Shown here: positions 54,854-63,644 of the stretch, one piece after another
Numbering within the stretch: the stretch's first letter is position 1
Layout: the number at the start of each line of letters is the position of its first letter
From: Roseomonas mucosa
GTDB lineage: Bacteria; Pseudomonadota; Alphaproteobacteria; Acetobacterales; Acetobacteraceae
DNA: 64,000 bases
Direction: 5' to 3'
Assembly (NCBI GenBank): GCA_945878375.1
Contig: CAMDWG010000003.1
Span: forward strand, 124,001 to 188,000
The notes under the pieces: generated by a model
Seen by the model: the letters and a program-made list of their open reading frames with translations, nothing else
Database searches by the model: none
Told to the model about the DNA's origin: nothing
Position numbers and translations under genes: made by a program

Positions 54854-56563
54854 TTACTCCTCGCCGGCCTGGCGGCGGCGGATCGCCGCGCCCAGGATGT
54901 CGCCGAGGGAGGCGCCGCTGTCGGTCGAGCCGAACTCCTTCATCGCCTCGCGCTCTTCCTCGACTTCCTTGCCCTTGATGGTCAGGGCCAGGCGACGGCC
55001 GGCGCGATCCACGGCGGTGACCTTCGCATCGACCTTCTCGCCGATGGCGAACTTGTCGGGGCGCTGGTCGGCGCGGTCGCGGGCCAGCTCGGCGCGGCGG
55101 ATGAAGCCCGTCAGGACCTCGTCCACCTTCACCTCGATGCCGTTGGCCTCGACCTTCGTCACCACGCAGGTCACGATCTCGCCCTTGCGGACGCGGTCCA
55201 GCACCTCGGCGGCCGGATCGGCGGCGAGCTGCTTGATGCCGAGCGAGATGCGCTCCTTCTCGATGTCCACGTCGAGGACCTTCGCCTTGACGACATCGCC
55301 CTTCTTGTAGCGCGCCATCGCCGTCTCGCCGGGCTCATCCCAGCTGAGGTCGGACATGTGCACCATGCCGTCCAGATCCGGGCCGAGGCCGATGAACAGG
55401 CCGAACTCGGTGATGTTGCGGATCTCGCCCTCGATGACCGCGCCGGGCTGGTTCGCTTCGGCGAAGACATCCCACGGATTGCCCTGGGCCTGCTTGAGGC
55501 CCAGCGAGATACGGCGCTTCGGGCCATCGACGTCGAGGATGACGACATCGACTTCCTGGCTGGTGGCGACGATCTTGCCCGGATGGACGTTCTTCTTCGT
55601 CCACGACATCTCGGAGACGTGCACCAGGCCCTCGACCCCCGCTTCCAGCTCCACGAAGGCGCCGTAGTCGGTGATGTTGGTGACGCGGCCGGAGAACTTG
55701 CCGCCGACCGGGAACTTGGTCGCGACATTCTCCCACGGGTCGGACATCAGCTGCTTCATGCCGAGGCTGATGCGCTGGGTCTCCGAGTTGAAGCGGATGA
55801 CCTGCACCTTCACCGGCTGGCCGATGGTCAGCGCCTCGGACGGGTGGTTGATCCGGCGCCAGGCAATGTCGGTCACATGCAGCAGGCCGTCCACGCCGCC
55901 GAGGTCCACGAAGGCGCCGTAGTCGGTGATATTCTTGACGACGCCGTCCAGAACCATCCCTTCCTTCAGGCCCTGCACCAGCTCGGCGCGCTGTTCGGCG
56001 CGCGTTTCCTCGAGCACCGCGCGGCGCGACACCACGATGTTCCCGCGGGCGCGGTCCATCTTGAGGATCTGGAAGGGCTGCGGGCTGCCCATCAGCGGGC
56101 CGACATCGCGCACGGGGCGGATATCCACCTGGCTGCCCGGCAGGAACGCCACGGCGCCGCCGAGATCCACGGTGAAGCCGCCCTTGACGCGGCCGAAGAT
56201 CACGCCGTTCACGCGCTGCTGCGCGGTGAAGGACTTCTCGAGGTTCGTCCAGGCTTCCTCGCGGCGCGCCTTTTCGCGCGACAGCACGATGGAACCGTCG
56301 CGGTCCTCATAGCGCTCGACGAACAGCTCGATCACATCGCCGGGCTTCACATCCGGCTTCTGGCCCTGCGGGGCGAATTCCTTGAGCGGGACGCGGCCTT
56401 CGGACTTCAGGCCGACATCGACAACGGCGAAGTCGTCATCGACGCGGATGACGCGGCCGGTGATGACGGAGCCGGCGAAGCCGGTGTTGTCGCCGAGGGT
56501 GGCGTCCAGAAGGGCGGCAAAATCCTCGTCGGGGGTATAAGCGGCGGTGGTGGCGCTAGCCAT
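54854..56563 (-). CDS. rpsA: 30S ribosomal protein S1
   Basis: A 569-residue protein with six S1 repeats that brings mRNA to the small ribosomal subunit. Repeats start near residues 35, 115, 200, 290, 375 and 460; the central ones have the ITDYGAFVDLGGVDGLLHVTDIAW pattern typical of RNA-binding S1 motifs. Two repeats (first and second) are less regular, as expected because they bind the ribosome. The ATG at 56563 (MASATTAAYTPDED) is the accepted alphaproteobacterial start; the open frame further upstream is Arg/Pro-rich and not part of S1. It is separated from cmk by an opposite-strand gene, so it needs its own promoter. Confidence 0.95.
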   Translation of the reverse strand: MASATTAAYTPDEDFAALLDATLGDNTGFAGSVITGRVIRVDDDFAVVDVGLKSEGRVPLKEFAPQGQKPDVKPGDVIELFVERYEDRDGSIVLSREKARREEAWTNLEKSFTAQQRVNGVIFGRVKGGFTVDLGGAVAFLPGSQVDIRPVRDVGPLMGSPQPFQILKMDRARGNIVVSRRAVLEETRAEQRAELVQGLKEGMVLDGVVKNITDYGAFVDLGGVDGLLHVTDIAWRRINHPSEALTIGQPVKVQVIRFNSETQRISLGMKQLMSDPWENVATKFPVGGKFSGRVTNITDYGAFVELEAGVEGLVHVSEMSWTKKNVHPGKIVATSQEVDVVILDVDGPKRRISLGLKQAQGNPWDVFAEANQPGAVIEGEIRNITEFGLFIGLGPDLDGMVHMSDLSWDEPGETAMARYKKGDVVKAKVLDVDIEKERISLGIKQLAADPAAEVLDRVRKGEIVTCVVTKVEANGIEVKVDEVLTGFIRRAELARDRADQRPDKFAIGEKVDAKVTAVDRAGRRLALTIKGKEVEEEREAMKEFGSTDSGASLGDILGAAIRRRQAGEE

Positions 56564-56772
56564 GCGGTATGGTGTTCCTGAGGGTGGCCCCGCGGGGCCA
56601 AGGGGATTGCGCCTCCGCGGGCGGTGCCGCGGACACGACCTGACCGGGGATGCTGGGATCCGCGCGGCCCTTGGGCTTCTGGGCGGCATGACGGCCCGCC
56701 CTTTCCGGCCGCGCGCAGGCAGGAATGCCAATGCGTGGCGCCGCGGCCCCGGAGGGTCGCGGCTCTGCTCGG

Positions 56773-56802
56773 GCGGTACGCCCCGAAGCTTCACGGAGTC
56801 AA
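56773..56802 (-). promoter_or_regulatory. Candidate rpsA promoter (-35 element)
   Basis: On the minus strand TTGACT (56802-56797) is a near-consensus -35, five of six positions, in the 344-bp region upstream of rpsA. The -10 that would follow after 17-18 bases is poor (GTACCG or TACCGC). It would give a leader of about 200 bases. The remaining part of 56564-56907 holds no gene I can support. Confidence 0.3.
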
Positions 56803-56907
56803 GGGGAGTCCGGCCAAAAACGTCCGGAACGCGCGGGCAAGACCCGGATGTTGCAGGCGATCAGCCAGACCGACTATCTCCTGGCGTGGATCGGAAAAAA
56901 ACACGCG

Positions 56908-57300
56908 ATGGCGACCGTTCAGGACGAGGTGTCGGCAACCTTCCGGCAGTTCGTCGCCGCGCAGAATGCCCATGACGAAACGGCGCTGACGCCGCTGCTG
57001 CGGGCGGGGCCGGAGTTCTTCTGGGTCACGACCACGGCCGTGACGGTCTGGGGGCGGGACGCCGCGATGGCGCGCTTCCGCACGAACTGGCAGGGTCAAT
57101 GGCACCTCGCCCCCGATTTCGACGCGCTGCGCGTGGTCGAGGTCGCGCCGGATGTGGCGATGCTGCATGTGCCGGTGATGGCCACCTTCGCCCCTCATGG
57201 GCAGCCCGCCACGCCGAATGCGGTCAAGTGGAGCGGCGTCTTCGCGCGGGTCGAGGGCGGGTGGACCGTTGCCGCGATCCTGCTGGCGACGGTGCCGTAG
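56908..57300 (+). CDS. NTF2-like (SnoaL/DUF4440-type) protein
   Basis: A 130-residue cone-fold protein of the NTF2-like superfamily: an N-terminal helix (EVSATFRQFVAAQNAHDETAL), then strands with FFWVTTTAVTVWGRDA and a closing WSGVFARVEGGWTVAAILLATVP. Members include isomerases, limonene epoxide hydrolases and many of unknown role; no catalytic pattern can be assigned. The ATG at 56908 (MATVQDE) gives a compact domain; an ATG at 56848 is possible. It lies on the plus strand between cmk and rpsA, 3 bases from the end of cmk, interrupting an otherwise conserved minus-strand order. Confidence 0.72.
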   Translation: MATVQDEVSATFRQFVAAQNAHDETALTPLLRAGPEFFWVTTTAVTVWGRDAAMARFRTNWQGQWHLAPDFDALRVVEVAPDVAMLHVPVMATFAPHGQPATPNAVKWSGVFARVEGGWTVAAILLATVP

Positions 57301-57303
57301 TCC

Positions 57304-57933
57304 TTATCCGAGCCGCACCCGCACCAGAGTGCGCGCGGCCTGGAACGCCTCCTCGATGCCGAGTTCGGTCGTGTCCAGCACCACGGCATCCTCCGCCGGC
57401 TTCATCGGCGCGGTGGCGCGGGCGGCGTCCTGCGCGTCGCGGGCCTGCATTTCCGCCAGCACATCGGCCAGGGGGCGGTCCAAGCCGCGGGCGGCGAGTT
57501 CGGCATGGCGGCGCCGGGCGCGGGCCTCGGGGCTCGCGGTCACGAAGAGTTTCGCCGGCGCGTCGGGGAAGATCACGGTGCCGATGTCGCGCCCATCCAT
57601 CACCGCCCCGTGGCGGCGGCCGAAATCGCGCTGCCAATCGACCAGCGCGGCGCGCACCTGCGGCAGGGTCGCGACCGCCGACGCCGCCATATCCGCCGCC
57701 GGGCCGCGCAGGTCGCCACGGTCGAGGTCGGCAGGGGTCAGCGAGCGGGCCGCCGCTTCCGCCACCGCCGCATCGCGCGGATCGCCGCCGGCCTCCAGCA
57801 CGCGCCGCCCGACGGCGCGGTAGAGCAGCCCGGTATCCAGGTAGGGCAGGCCGAGTTCGCGCGCCAAGCGCCGCGCCAGCGTGCCCTTTCCCGCCGCCGC
57901 CGGCCCATCGACGGCGATGACGCGCGGCGTCAC
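57304..57933 (-). CDS. cmk: Cytidylate kinase
   Basis: A 209-residue kinase that phosphorylates CMP and dCMP. Walker A is [15 protein letters not shown], the NMP-binding part has [12 protein letters not shown], and the lid region has [20 protein letters not shown] and ARRRHAEL. The GTG at 57933 overlaps the aroA stop (GTGA) and starts directly at the P-loop strand (TPRVIAVDG); an ATG at 57960 would extend into aroA. Coupling to aroA is common in alphaproteobacteria. It converges with the NTF2-like gene 3 bases away. Confidence 0.93.
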   Translation of the reverse strand: MTPRVIAVDGPAAAGKGTLARRLARELGLPYLDTGLLYRAVGRRVLEAGGDPRDAAVAEAAARSLTPADLDRGDLRGPAADMAASAVATLPQVRAALVDWQRDFGRRHGAVMDGRDIGTVIFPDAPAKLFVTASPEARARRRHAELAARGLDRPLADVLAEMQARDAQDAARATAPMKPAEDAVVLDTTELGIEEAFQAARTLVRVRLG

Positions 57934-59297
57934 GGCGCGGCCAGCGCGGCCTCGCCGCAAAGCCGGTTCATCAGCGCGGCAAAGCCGGGGAAGGAGGTCT
58001 CGATGAAGGCGGCGTCGTCCACCCGCACCGGGGCGCGGGACGCCAGGCCCAACACCAGCGCGCTCATCGCGATGCGATGGTCCATGTGGGTCACCACATC
58101 GCCACCGCCGGCGGGCGGGCCGCCAGCGCCCTGCACGATCATGTCATCGCCTTCGACCGTCACGGCCACGCCATTGGCCGCCAGCAGCTCGGCGGTGGCG
58201 GAAAGCCGGTCGCTTTCCTTCACCCGCAATTCCTTCAGGCCCCGCATCCGCGTGGTGCCGCGCGCGGCGGCGGCGGCCACCGCCAGGATCGGGTATTCGT
58301 CGATCATCGCCGGCGCGCGTTCGGGCGGCACATCCACGGCACGCAACGCAGAGGCCTTCACCAGCAAATCGGCCACCGGTTCCCCGCCTTCGGTGCGCGG
58401 GTTCAGGCGGGTGATATCGGCGCCCATCTCGGCCAGCGTCGCGAACAGGCCGGCGCGCAGCGGGTTCAGCCCGACGCCGCGCAGCAGCACCTCCGACCCC
58501 GGCACCAGCAGCGCGGCGACCGCCGGGAAGGCGGCGGAGGAAGGATCGCCCGGCACCACGACCGGGGCGGCGACCAGCTCCGGCTGGCCGTCCAGCTCGA
58601 TCACCCTGCCATGGCCCTCCACGGCGACGCGCACCGTCGCGCCGAAGTGGCGCAGCATGTTTTCCGTATGGTCGCGCGTCGCCTCATGCTCCACCACGCG
58701 GGTGATCCCGCGCGCCGAAAGCCCGGCCAGCAGGCAGGCCGACTTCACCTGCGCCGAGGCGACCGGCAGCGTGTAGTCGAGCGGCAGGGGATCGGCGGCA
58801 CCCTCCACCGCCAGCGGCAGCCGCCCGCCTGCCCGCGTCGCGAAGCGGGCGCCGGTGGCGGATAGCGGATCGGTCACCCGCTTCATCGGCCGCTTGCGGA
58901 GCGAGGCGTCGCCCGTCATCACCGCGAACAGCGCATGCCCCGCCAGCAGCCCGCAGAGCAGCCGCGCGGCGGTGCCGGAATTGCCCATGTCGAGCACATC
59001 CGCCGGCTCCACCAGCCCGCCGATGCCGCGCCCGGCCACCCGCCAATGCCCGCCGCCGAGATCCGCGACCTCCGCCCCCAGCGCCCGCATGGCGGCGGCG
59101 GTGCGGAGCACGTCTTCCCCCTCGAGCAGCCCGGTGATGTCCGTGGTGCCGACCGCGAGCGCGCCGAACATCAAGGCGCGGTGGGAGATCGACTTGTCGC
59201 CGGGCACCAGCGCCTCTCCCGACAGGGGGCGGGCGGGCGCCTTGGCGGCCAGGGGACGGGGGGTGTCGGCATCATGCATGGGGGCGGCGTTTGACAT
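57930..59297 (-). CDS. aroA: 3-phosphoshikimate 1-carboxyvinyltransferase (EPSP synthase)
   Basis: A 455-residue shikimate-pathway enzyme joining shikimate 3-phosphate and phosphoenolpyruvate. Conserved segments are [77 protein letters not shown] and [12 protein letters not shown]. The R-x-H-x-E pattern in RDHTE places it with class II enzymes such as the CP4 type, while the GNSGT loop keeps Gly where, as I recall, the glyphosate-tolerant CP4 enzyme has Ala. The ATG at 59297 is used; another at 59279 is possible. It is divergent from the zinc-ribbon gene with about 55 bases between, and couples to cmk. Confidence 0.93.
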   Translation of the reverse strand: MSNAAPMHDADTPRPLAAKAPARPLSGEALVPGDKSISHRALMFGALAVGTTDITGLLEGEDVLRTAAAMRALGAEVADLGGGHWRVAGRGIGGLVEPADVLDMGNSGTAARLLCGLLAGHALFAVMTGDASLRKRPMKRVTDPLSATGARFATRAGGRLPLAVEGAADPLPLDYTLPVASAQVKSACLLAGLSARGITRVVEHEATRDHTENMLRHFGATVRVAVEGHGRVIELDGQPELVAAPVVVPGDPSSAAFPAVAALLVPGSEVLLRGVGLNPLRAGLFATLAEMGADITRLNPRTEGGEPVADLLVKASALRAVDVPPERAPAMIDEYPILAVAAAAARGTTRMRGLKELRVKESDRLSATAELLAANGVAVTVEGDDMIVQGAGGPPAGGGDVVTHMDHRIAMSALVLGLASRAPVRVDDAAFIETSFPGFAALMNRLCGEAALAAP

Positions 59298-59352
59298 GCA
59301 GGGCGCAAAGTGGCAATCGCGCCGCCCTTAAAGCCAGATGGTCCCAAACTCC

Positions 59353-59676
59353 ATGGCCAAGCCAGAACTCGGACTGAAGCGCGTCTGCGTGTCCTGTGGA
59401 ACGAAGTTCTACGACATGGCCCGGGCGCCGGCGGTCTGCCCGAAATGCGGCACCGAGCAGCCGGCCGAACAGCCGAAGCTGAAGCGGTCCCCCATCCCGG
59501 TCGATGACCGCGTGAAGAAGCGCGTCGTGGCGGCGGAGGCCGATGCGGAGGACATCGTCGAGGTCGAGGCCGACGAGGCCGACGAGGCGATCGAGGACGC
59601 GGAGGAGCTCGAGGACGCCGATGAGGCGCTCGGCGAGGAGATCGAGGTCGAGAGCGACCGCGAGGAAGAGACCTGA
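59353..59676 (+). CDS. TIGR02300 family zinc-ribbon protein with acidic tail
   Basis: A 107-residue protein with a four-cysteine ribbon (CVSCGTKFYD...CPKCGTE) at residues 11-36 and the FYD segment that gives the FYDLN-acid family its name (here FYDM). The tail from about residue 60 is almost all Asp, Glu, Ala and Val, so it is strongly acidic and disordered. The gene is found beside aroA in many alphaproteobacteria, exactly as here. Its function is not known; a nucleic-acid or ribosome role is plausible from the ribbon but unproven. The ATG at 59353 (MAKPELGLKR) is the family start. Confidence 0.88.
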   Translation: MAKPELGLKRVCVSCGTKFYDMARAPAVCPKCGTEQPAEQPKLKRSPIPVDDRVKKRVVAAEADAEDIVEVEADEADEAIEDAEELEDADEALGEEIEVESDREEET

Positions 59677-59683
59677 CCTCAAC

Positions 59684-59709
59684 ACCCTCTCCCGCCTGCG
59701 GGAGAGGGT
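59684..59709. repeat. Palindromic intergenic repeat, 12-bp perfect stem
   Basis: ACCCTCTCCCGC-CT-GCGGGAGAGGGT, located 8 bases after the zinc-ribbon gene stop. A T-rich stretch (GTTTTC) follows 10 bases later, so it can act as a terminator. The left arm recurs at 59761-59773 (GACCCTCTCCCGC) in front of azlC, where it pairs only imperfectly with GCGCGTGAGGGGT. Such CTCTCCCGC palindromes are dispersed repeats in many GC-rich proteobacteria. Confidence 0.6.
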
Positions 59710-59801
59710 CGGGTCTAGTGTTTTCTCCGCCAGCGCATCCGTCTGCCTATCCTCGCACCAGACCCTCTCCCGCAGCAGCGCGTGAGGGGTAAGGTGCGAC
59801 C

Positions 59802-60512
59802 GTGACACCGCCTTCCCCCTTCCGCATCGGCGCGGCCGAGGCGCTCGGCGCGCCGGCGCTTGCCATGGGCGCCACCTTCATCGCCTTCGGCGCGGCCGTG
59901 GCCGAGGCCGGGCTGCCGATGGGCTGGGCGCTGCTATGCTCGGCAGCCATCTACGGCATGGCGGGGCAGTTGGTGCTCCTCGGACTCGCGGCGGGGCCGG
60001 GCGGGGCGGTGCTGCCGGCGGTGATCGCGGCCAGCGCCGCCAATGCGCGCTTCCTGCCGATGGCGGTGGCGATCTCGCCGCTGCTCGGGCCGCGCCGGCC
60101 GGGGTGGAAGCGGCTGCTGGCCCTGCCCTTCATCGCCATCACCCCCTGGGCGCCCGCCATGCGCCGCCTGCCAGGGCTGGCGGAGCCGGACCGGCTGGGC
60201 TGGTTCCTGGGCTTCGCCGTCGCGTCCTGGACCGCGGGCCTCGCCGCGACCGCGGCGGGGCATCTTCTGGCCCCCGCCCTGCCGGTGGCGCTGCGGGCTG
60301 CGCTGCTGTTCACCAACCCCTTCTACTTCGCCCTGCTGCTGGCCGCCGATCTCGGCCGGCCGGGGGTGCGCGGGGCCGTGATCGGCGGCGCGGCGGCGGC
60401 GCCGCTGGCGCTGTGGCTCGGCCCGGCCTGGGGGCTGCTGGCGGCCGGGCTGACGGGGGGCACGGCGGCCTTCCTGTGGGAGCGTCGGCGGGGGGAAAGC
60501 GGGGGAGGATGA
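59802..60512 (+). CDS. azlC: AzlC-family branched-chain amino acid exporter, large subunit
   Basis: A 236-residue inner-membrane protein with about seven to eight hydrophobic segments. It has the family features EALGAPALAMGATFIAFGAA near the start and SAANARFLPMAVAISPLL in the third segment. With AzlD it exports branched-chain amino acids or their analogues. The start is a GTG at 59802 preceded by GGGTAAGG. The stop overlaps the azlD ATG (ATGA), so the two subunits are co-translated. Upstream lies the palindromic repeat. The regulator usually found with azlCD (Lrp or AzlB) is not present. Confidence 0.87.
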   Translation: MTPPSPFRIGAAEALGAPALAMGATFIAFGAAVAEAGLPMGWALLCSAAIYGMAGQLVLLGLAAGPGGAVLPAVIAASAANARFLPMAVAISPLLGPRRPGWKRLLALPFIAITPWAPAMRRLPGLAEPDRLGWFLGFAVASWTAGLAATAAGHLLAPALPVALRAALLFTNPFYFALLLAADLGRPGVRGAVIGGAAAAPLALWLGPAWGLLAAGLTGGTAAFLWERRRGESGGG

Positions 60513-60832
60513 CCGGGCCGGATCTCGCCCTTGGGCTGACGGTGCTCGCCATGCTCGGCCTGCGCGGGGCGGGGCTGCTGCTGGGCGGCGTGCTGCGGCC
60601 GGATCATCCAGTGATCGCCTGGGCGGCTTCGGTGTCGGTCGCGACCCTCGCGGCCTTCGTCGTGCTCGCGCTGGTCGCGCCGAGCGGGCTGCTCGCCACC
60701 GTGCCCTGGACCGCGCGGCTGGCCGGCGTCGTGACCGGCGCCATCGGCTGGCACCTGTCCCGGGGCGCGATGCTGCCGGCGCTGGGGGCGGGCTTCGCGG
60801 GCCTGTTGCTGGCCTGGTGGGTCGCGCCGTGA
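60509..60832 (+). CDS. azlD: AzlD-family exporter, small subunit
   Basis: A 107-residue protein with four hydrophobic segments and the short loops typical of AzlD, the obligate partner of AzlC. DLALGLTVLAMLGLRGAGLLLGG forms the first segment and VAWAASVSVATLAAF-like residues the second. The ATG overlaps the azlC stop. Identification rests on size, topology and the azlC neighbour more than on motifs. Confidence 0.82.
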   Translation: MTGPDLALGLTVLAMLGLRGAGLLLGGVLRPDHPVIAWAASVSVATLAAFVVLALVAPSGLLATVPWTARLAGVVTGAIGWHLSRGAMLPALGAGFAGLLLAWWVAP

Positions 60833-60919
60833 GGCCATAGCGCCTCGCCCAAGGGGTGGGGCATGGCGCAGGCCGCCATCTCCGCTACCCTCCCCACACG
60901 ACAAGGGTGGAGACGGGCC

Positions 60920-61936
60920 ATGCGGGTCTTTCTGGCGCATACGCCGGAGATGCGGGCGAACTACTACGGCGCGCGGGCGCTGGCCGAACTCCGCAAGGTC
61001 GCCGATGTGACGCTGCATGAGGGCGCGGAGACCCTTTCGGGCGCCGCGCTGGCCGCCGCCGCCGCCGGGTGCCAGGCGATCATCGCCGACCGCGCCACGC
61101 CGGGCATGGCCGCAACCTTCGACCAGTCGCCCGACCTGCTGGCCTTCCTGCGCGTCGCGGTCGATGTCTCGACCATCGATATCGCCGCCGCATCCCGGCA
61201 CGGGGTGCTGGTGACGCAGGCGACGCCGGGCTTCGTGGACAGCGTCGCGGAACTCGCCATCGGGATGATGGTGGACCTCGCGCGCGGCATCTCAGGCTAC
61301 GCCGCAGCCTTCCAGGCCGGGCGCGTGCCGGAACCGCGGATGGGACGGCAATTGGCGGGGCGGACGCTCGGGCTGATCGGCTATGGCCGCATCGCGCGGC
61401 GGGTCGCGCAGATCGCGGTGGCGATGCGGATGCGCGTGCTGGCCAACGACCCCTACGCGACCATCGCCGATCCCGGCGTCGAATCCGTGCCGATGGATCG
61501 CCTGCTGGCCGAGAGCGATGTGGTCATGCCGCTCGCCGTCGCGAATGACGCGACGCGGCATGTCGTCGATGCCGCGGCGCTGGCGGCGATGCGGCGCGGG
61601 GTGCTGCTGGTGAACCTCTCGCGCGGGCAATTGGTGGATGAGGCCGCGCTGGCCGCCGCGCTCGACAGCGGGCAGGTGGCGGCGGCGGCGATGGATGTCG
61701 GCATGGCGCCCGACCAATGGCCGCATCCGGCGCTGGCCGCGCGGCCGAATGTGATCGCAACGCCGCATATCGGCGGGCTGACGCCGGAAGCGGCGGAACA
61801 CCAGGCGATGGACACGGTGCGCCAGGTGGCGGCGCTGGCCGCCGGCCGCGTGCCGGACGGGACGATGAACCTGGACCGCGCGCATCGCCTGGCGCGGCTC
61901 GGCATCAATGCAGGGGCCGCACCCGGCGGGGGCTGA
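60920..61936 (+). CDS. D-2-hydroxyacid dehydrogenase lacking the usual catalytic Glu
   Basis: A 338-residue protein of the NAD-binding D-2-hydroxyacid dehydrogenase family. The Rossmann loop GLIGYGRIARRVA, the Arg loop NLSRGQLVDEAAL and the His loop TPHIGGLTPEA are intact. The region that normally reads DVFxxEP is DVGMAPDQWP here, so the Glu that tunes the catalytic His appears to be missing. Activity may be altered or lost. The ATG at 60920 (MRVFLAHTPEM) is the family start, with an open non-homologous frame upstream. It converges with the ABC-F gene 9 bases away and is about 90 bases from azlD. Confidence 0.8.
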   Translation: MRVFLAHTPEMRANYYGARALAELRKVADVTLHEGAETLSGAALAAAAAGCQAIIADRATPGMAATFDQSPDLLAFLRVAVDVSTIDIAAASRHGVLVTQATPGFVDSVAELAIGMMVDLARGISGYAAAFQAGRVPEPRMGRQLAGRTLGLIGYGRIARRVAQIAVAMRMRVLANDPYATIADPGVESVPMDRLLAESDVVMPLAVANDATRHVVDAAALAAMRRGVLLVNLSRGQLVDEAALAAALDSGQVAAAAMDVGMAPDQWPHPALAARPNVIATPHIGGLTPEAAEHQAMDTVRQVAALAAGRVPDGTMNLDRAHRLARLGINAGAAPGGG

Positions 61937-61945
61937 CCATCGGGG

Positions 61946-63568
61946 TCAGCTCCGCAGCCCCGGCGCCTCCTGCCCCGTGCGGGCCACGTATTCCGTGTAG
62001 CCGCCATCGTAGTGGTGGAGGCCGTCCGGCGTCAGTTCCAGCACGCGGTTGGACAGCGCGGCGAGGAAGTGGCGATCATGCGAGACGAACAGCATGGTGC
62101 CTTCAAACTGCGCCAGCGCCGCGACCAGCATTTCCTTCGTCGCCATGTCCAGGTGGTTGGTGGGCTCGTCCAGCACCAGGAAATTCGGCGGGTCGAACAG
62201 CATCCGCGCCATCACCAGCCGCGCCTTCTCGCCGCCCGACAGAATGCGGCAGCGCTTTTCCACCTCGTCGCCCGAAAAGCCGAAGCAGCCCGCTAGCGCG
62301 CGCAGCTGGCCCTGCCCGGCGCGGGGGAAACTGTCTTCGAGCGACTGGAAGACCGTCCGGTCGCCATCCAGCACTTCCATCGCGTGCTGCGCGAAATAGC
62401 CAAGCTTCACGCTGGCCCCGAGCGTGACCGAGCCCTGGTCCGGCTCCGTCGAGCCGGTCACCAGCTTCAGCAGCGTGGACTTGCCGGCGCCGTTGATGCC
62501 GAGCACGCAGCAGCGTTCCCGCCGCCGCACCAGCAGGTCAAGCCCTTCATAGATCACGCGCGACCCGTAGCGCTTGTGGACGCCGCGCAGGTTGGCGACA
62601 TCGTCGCCGGATCGCGGCGCGGGCATGAATTCGAAGGATACGGATTGCCGGCGCTTCGGCGGCTCCACGCGATCGATCTTCTCGAGCTTCTTGACCCGGC
62701 TCTGCACCTGCGCGGCGTGGGAGGCGCGGGCCTTGAAGCGTTCGATGAAGTTGATCTCCTTCGCCAGCATCGCCTGCTGGCGTTCGAACTGCGCCTGCTG
62801 CTGCTTCTCGGCCAGCGCGCGCTGCTGCAGGTAGAAATCGTAGTCGCCGGCATAGGAGGTCAGCGCGCCGCCATCGATCTCGATGATCTTGCGGACGATG
62901 CGGTTCATGAACTCGCGGTCGTGCGAGGTCATCAGCAGCGCGCCGTCATAGCCGATCAGGAAATTCTCCAGCCAGATCAGGCTTTCGAGGTCGAGGTGGT
63001 TGCTCGGTTCATCCAGCAGCATGACATCGGGGCGCATCAGCAGGATGCGCGCCAGCGCGACGCGCATCTTCCACCCGCCGGACAGCGCGCCGACATCGCC
63101 ATCCATCATCTCCTGGCTGAAGCCGAGGCCGTCCAGGACCTCTCGCGCGCGACCCTCCAGCGCGTAGCCGCCGAGTTCCTCGAAACGCGCCTGCACCTCT
63201 CCGAAGCGTTCGAGGATGGCGTCGAGATTGTCGGCCTGGTCGGGATCGGCCAACGCCGCTTCCAGCTGCGCCAGTTCCGCCGCGACGGCGCTGACCGCGC
63301 CGGCACCGTCCATCACCTCGGCCACCGCGCTGCGGCCGGCCATTTCACCCACATCCTGGCTGAAGAAGCCGATGGTGACGCCGCGATCCACCAGCACCAG
63401 CCCCTCATCGGGCGTGTCCTGGCCGGTGATCATGCGGAACAGCGTGCTCTTGCCCGCGCCATTGGGGCCGACCAGGCCGATCTTCTCGCCCTTCTGGAGC
63501 GCTGCCGAGGCCTCGATGAACAGAAGCTGGGTGCCGTTCTGCTTGGTGAGATTGTCGAGGCGGATCAC
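61946..63568 (-). CDS. ABC-F family ATPase
   Basis: A 540-residue soluble protein with two ABC ATPase domains and no membrane part, so it is an ABC-F factor that acts on ribosomes rather than a transporter. Domain 1 has GPNGAGKST near residue 34, signature LSGGWKMRV and Walker B LLLDEPSNHLD. The charged linker (about 240-320) is rich in Gln, Lys and Arg, including AEKQQQAQFERQQ. Domain 2 has GINGAGKST, LSGGEKARL and LVLDEPTNHLD. The start is a GTG at 63568. The subfamily (Uup, YbiT, YheS or EttA) cannot be settled by eye; there is no C-terminal coiled-coil, which argues against Uup. Confidence 0.88.
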   Translation of the reverse strand: MIRLDNLTKQNGTQLLFIEASAALQKGEKIGLVGPNGAGKSTLFRMITGQDTPDEGLVLVDRGVTIGFFSQDVGEMAGRSAVAEVMDGAGAVSAVAAELAQLEAALADPDQADNLDAILERFGEVQARFEELGGYALEGRAREVLDGLGFSQEMMDGDVGALSGGWKMRVALARILLMRPDVMLLDEPSNHLDLESLIWLENFLIGYDGALLMTSHDREFMNRIVRKIIEIDGGALTSYAGDYDFYLQQRALAEKQQQAQFERQQAMLAKEINFIERFKARASHAAQVQSRVKKLEKIDRVEPPKRRQSVSFEFMPAPRSGDDVANLRGVHKRYGSRVIYEGLDLLVRRRERCCVLGINGAGKSTLLKLVTGSTEPDQGSVTLGASVKLGYFAQHAMEVLDGDRTVFQSLEDSFPRAGQGQLRALAGCFGFSGDEVEKRCRILSGGEKARLVMARMLFDPPNFLVLDEPTNHLDMATKEMLVAALAQFEGTMLFVSHDRHFLAALSNRVLELTPDGLHHYDGGYTEYVARTGQEAPGLRS

Positions 63569-63644
63569 GGGATGACGGGGCTTGGTGCTGTTGCGGCGCG
63601 CTTATGGCACGCCGAAGGCCGGCGCGAGAGTGGGGTGGCGCGCC

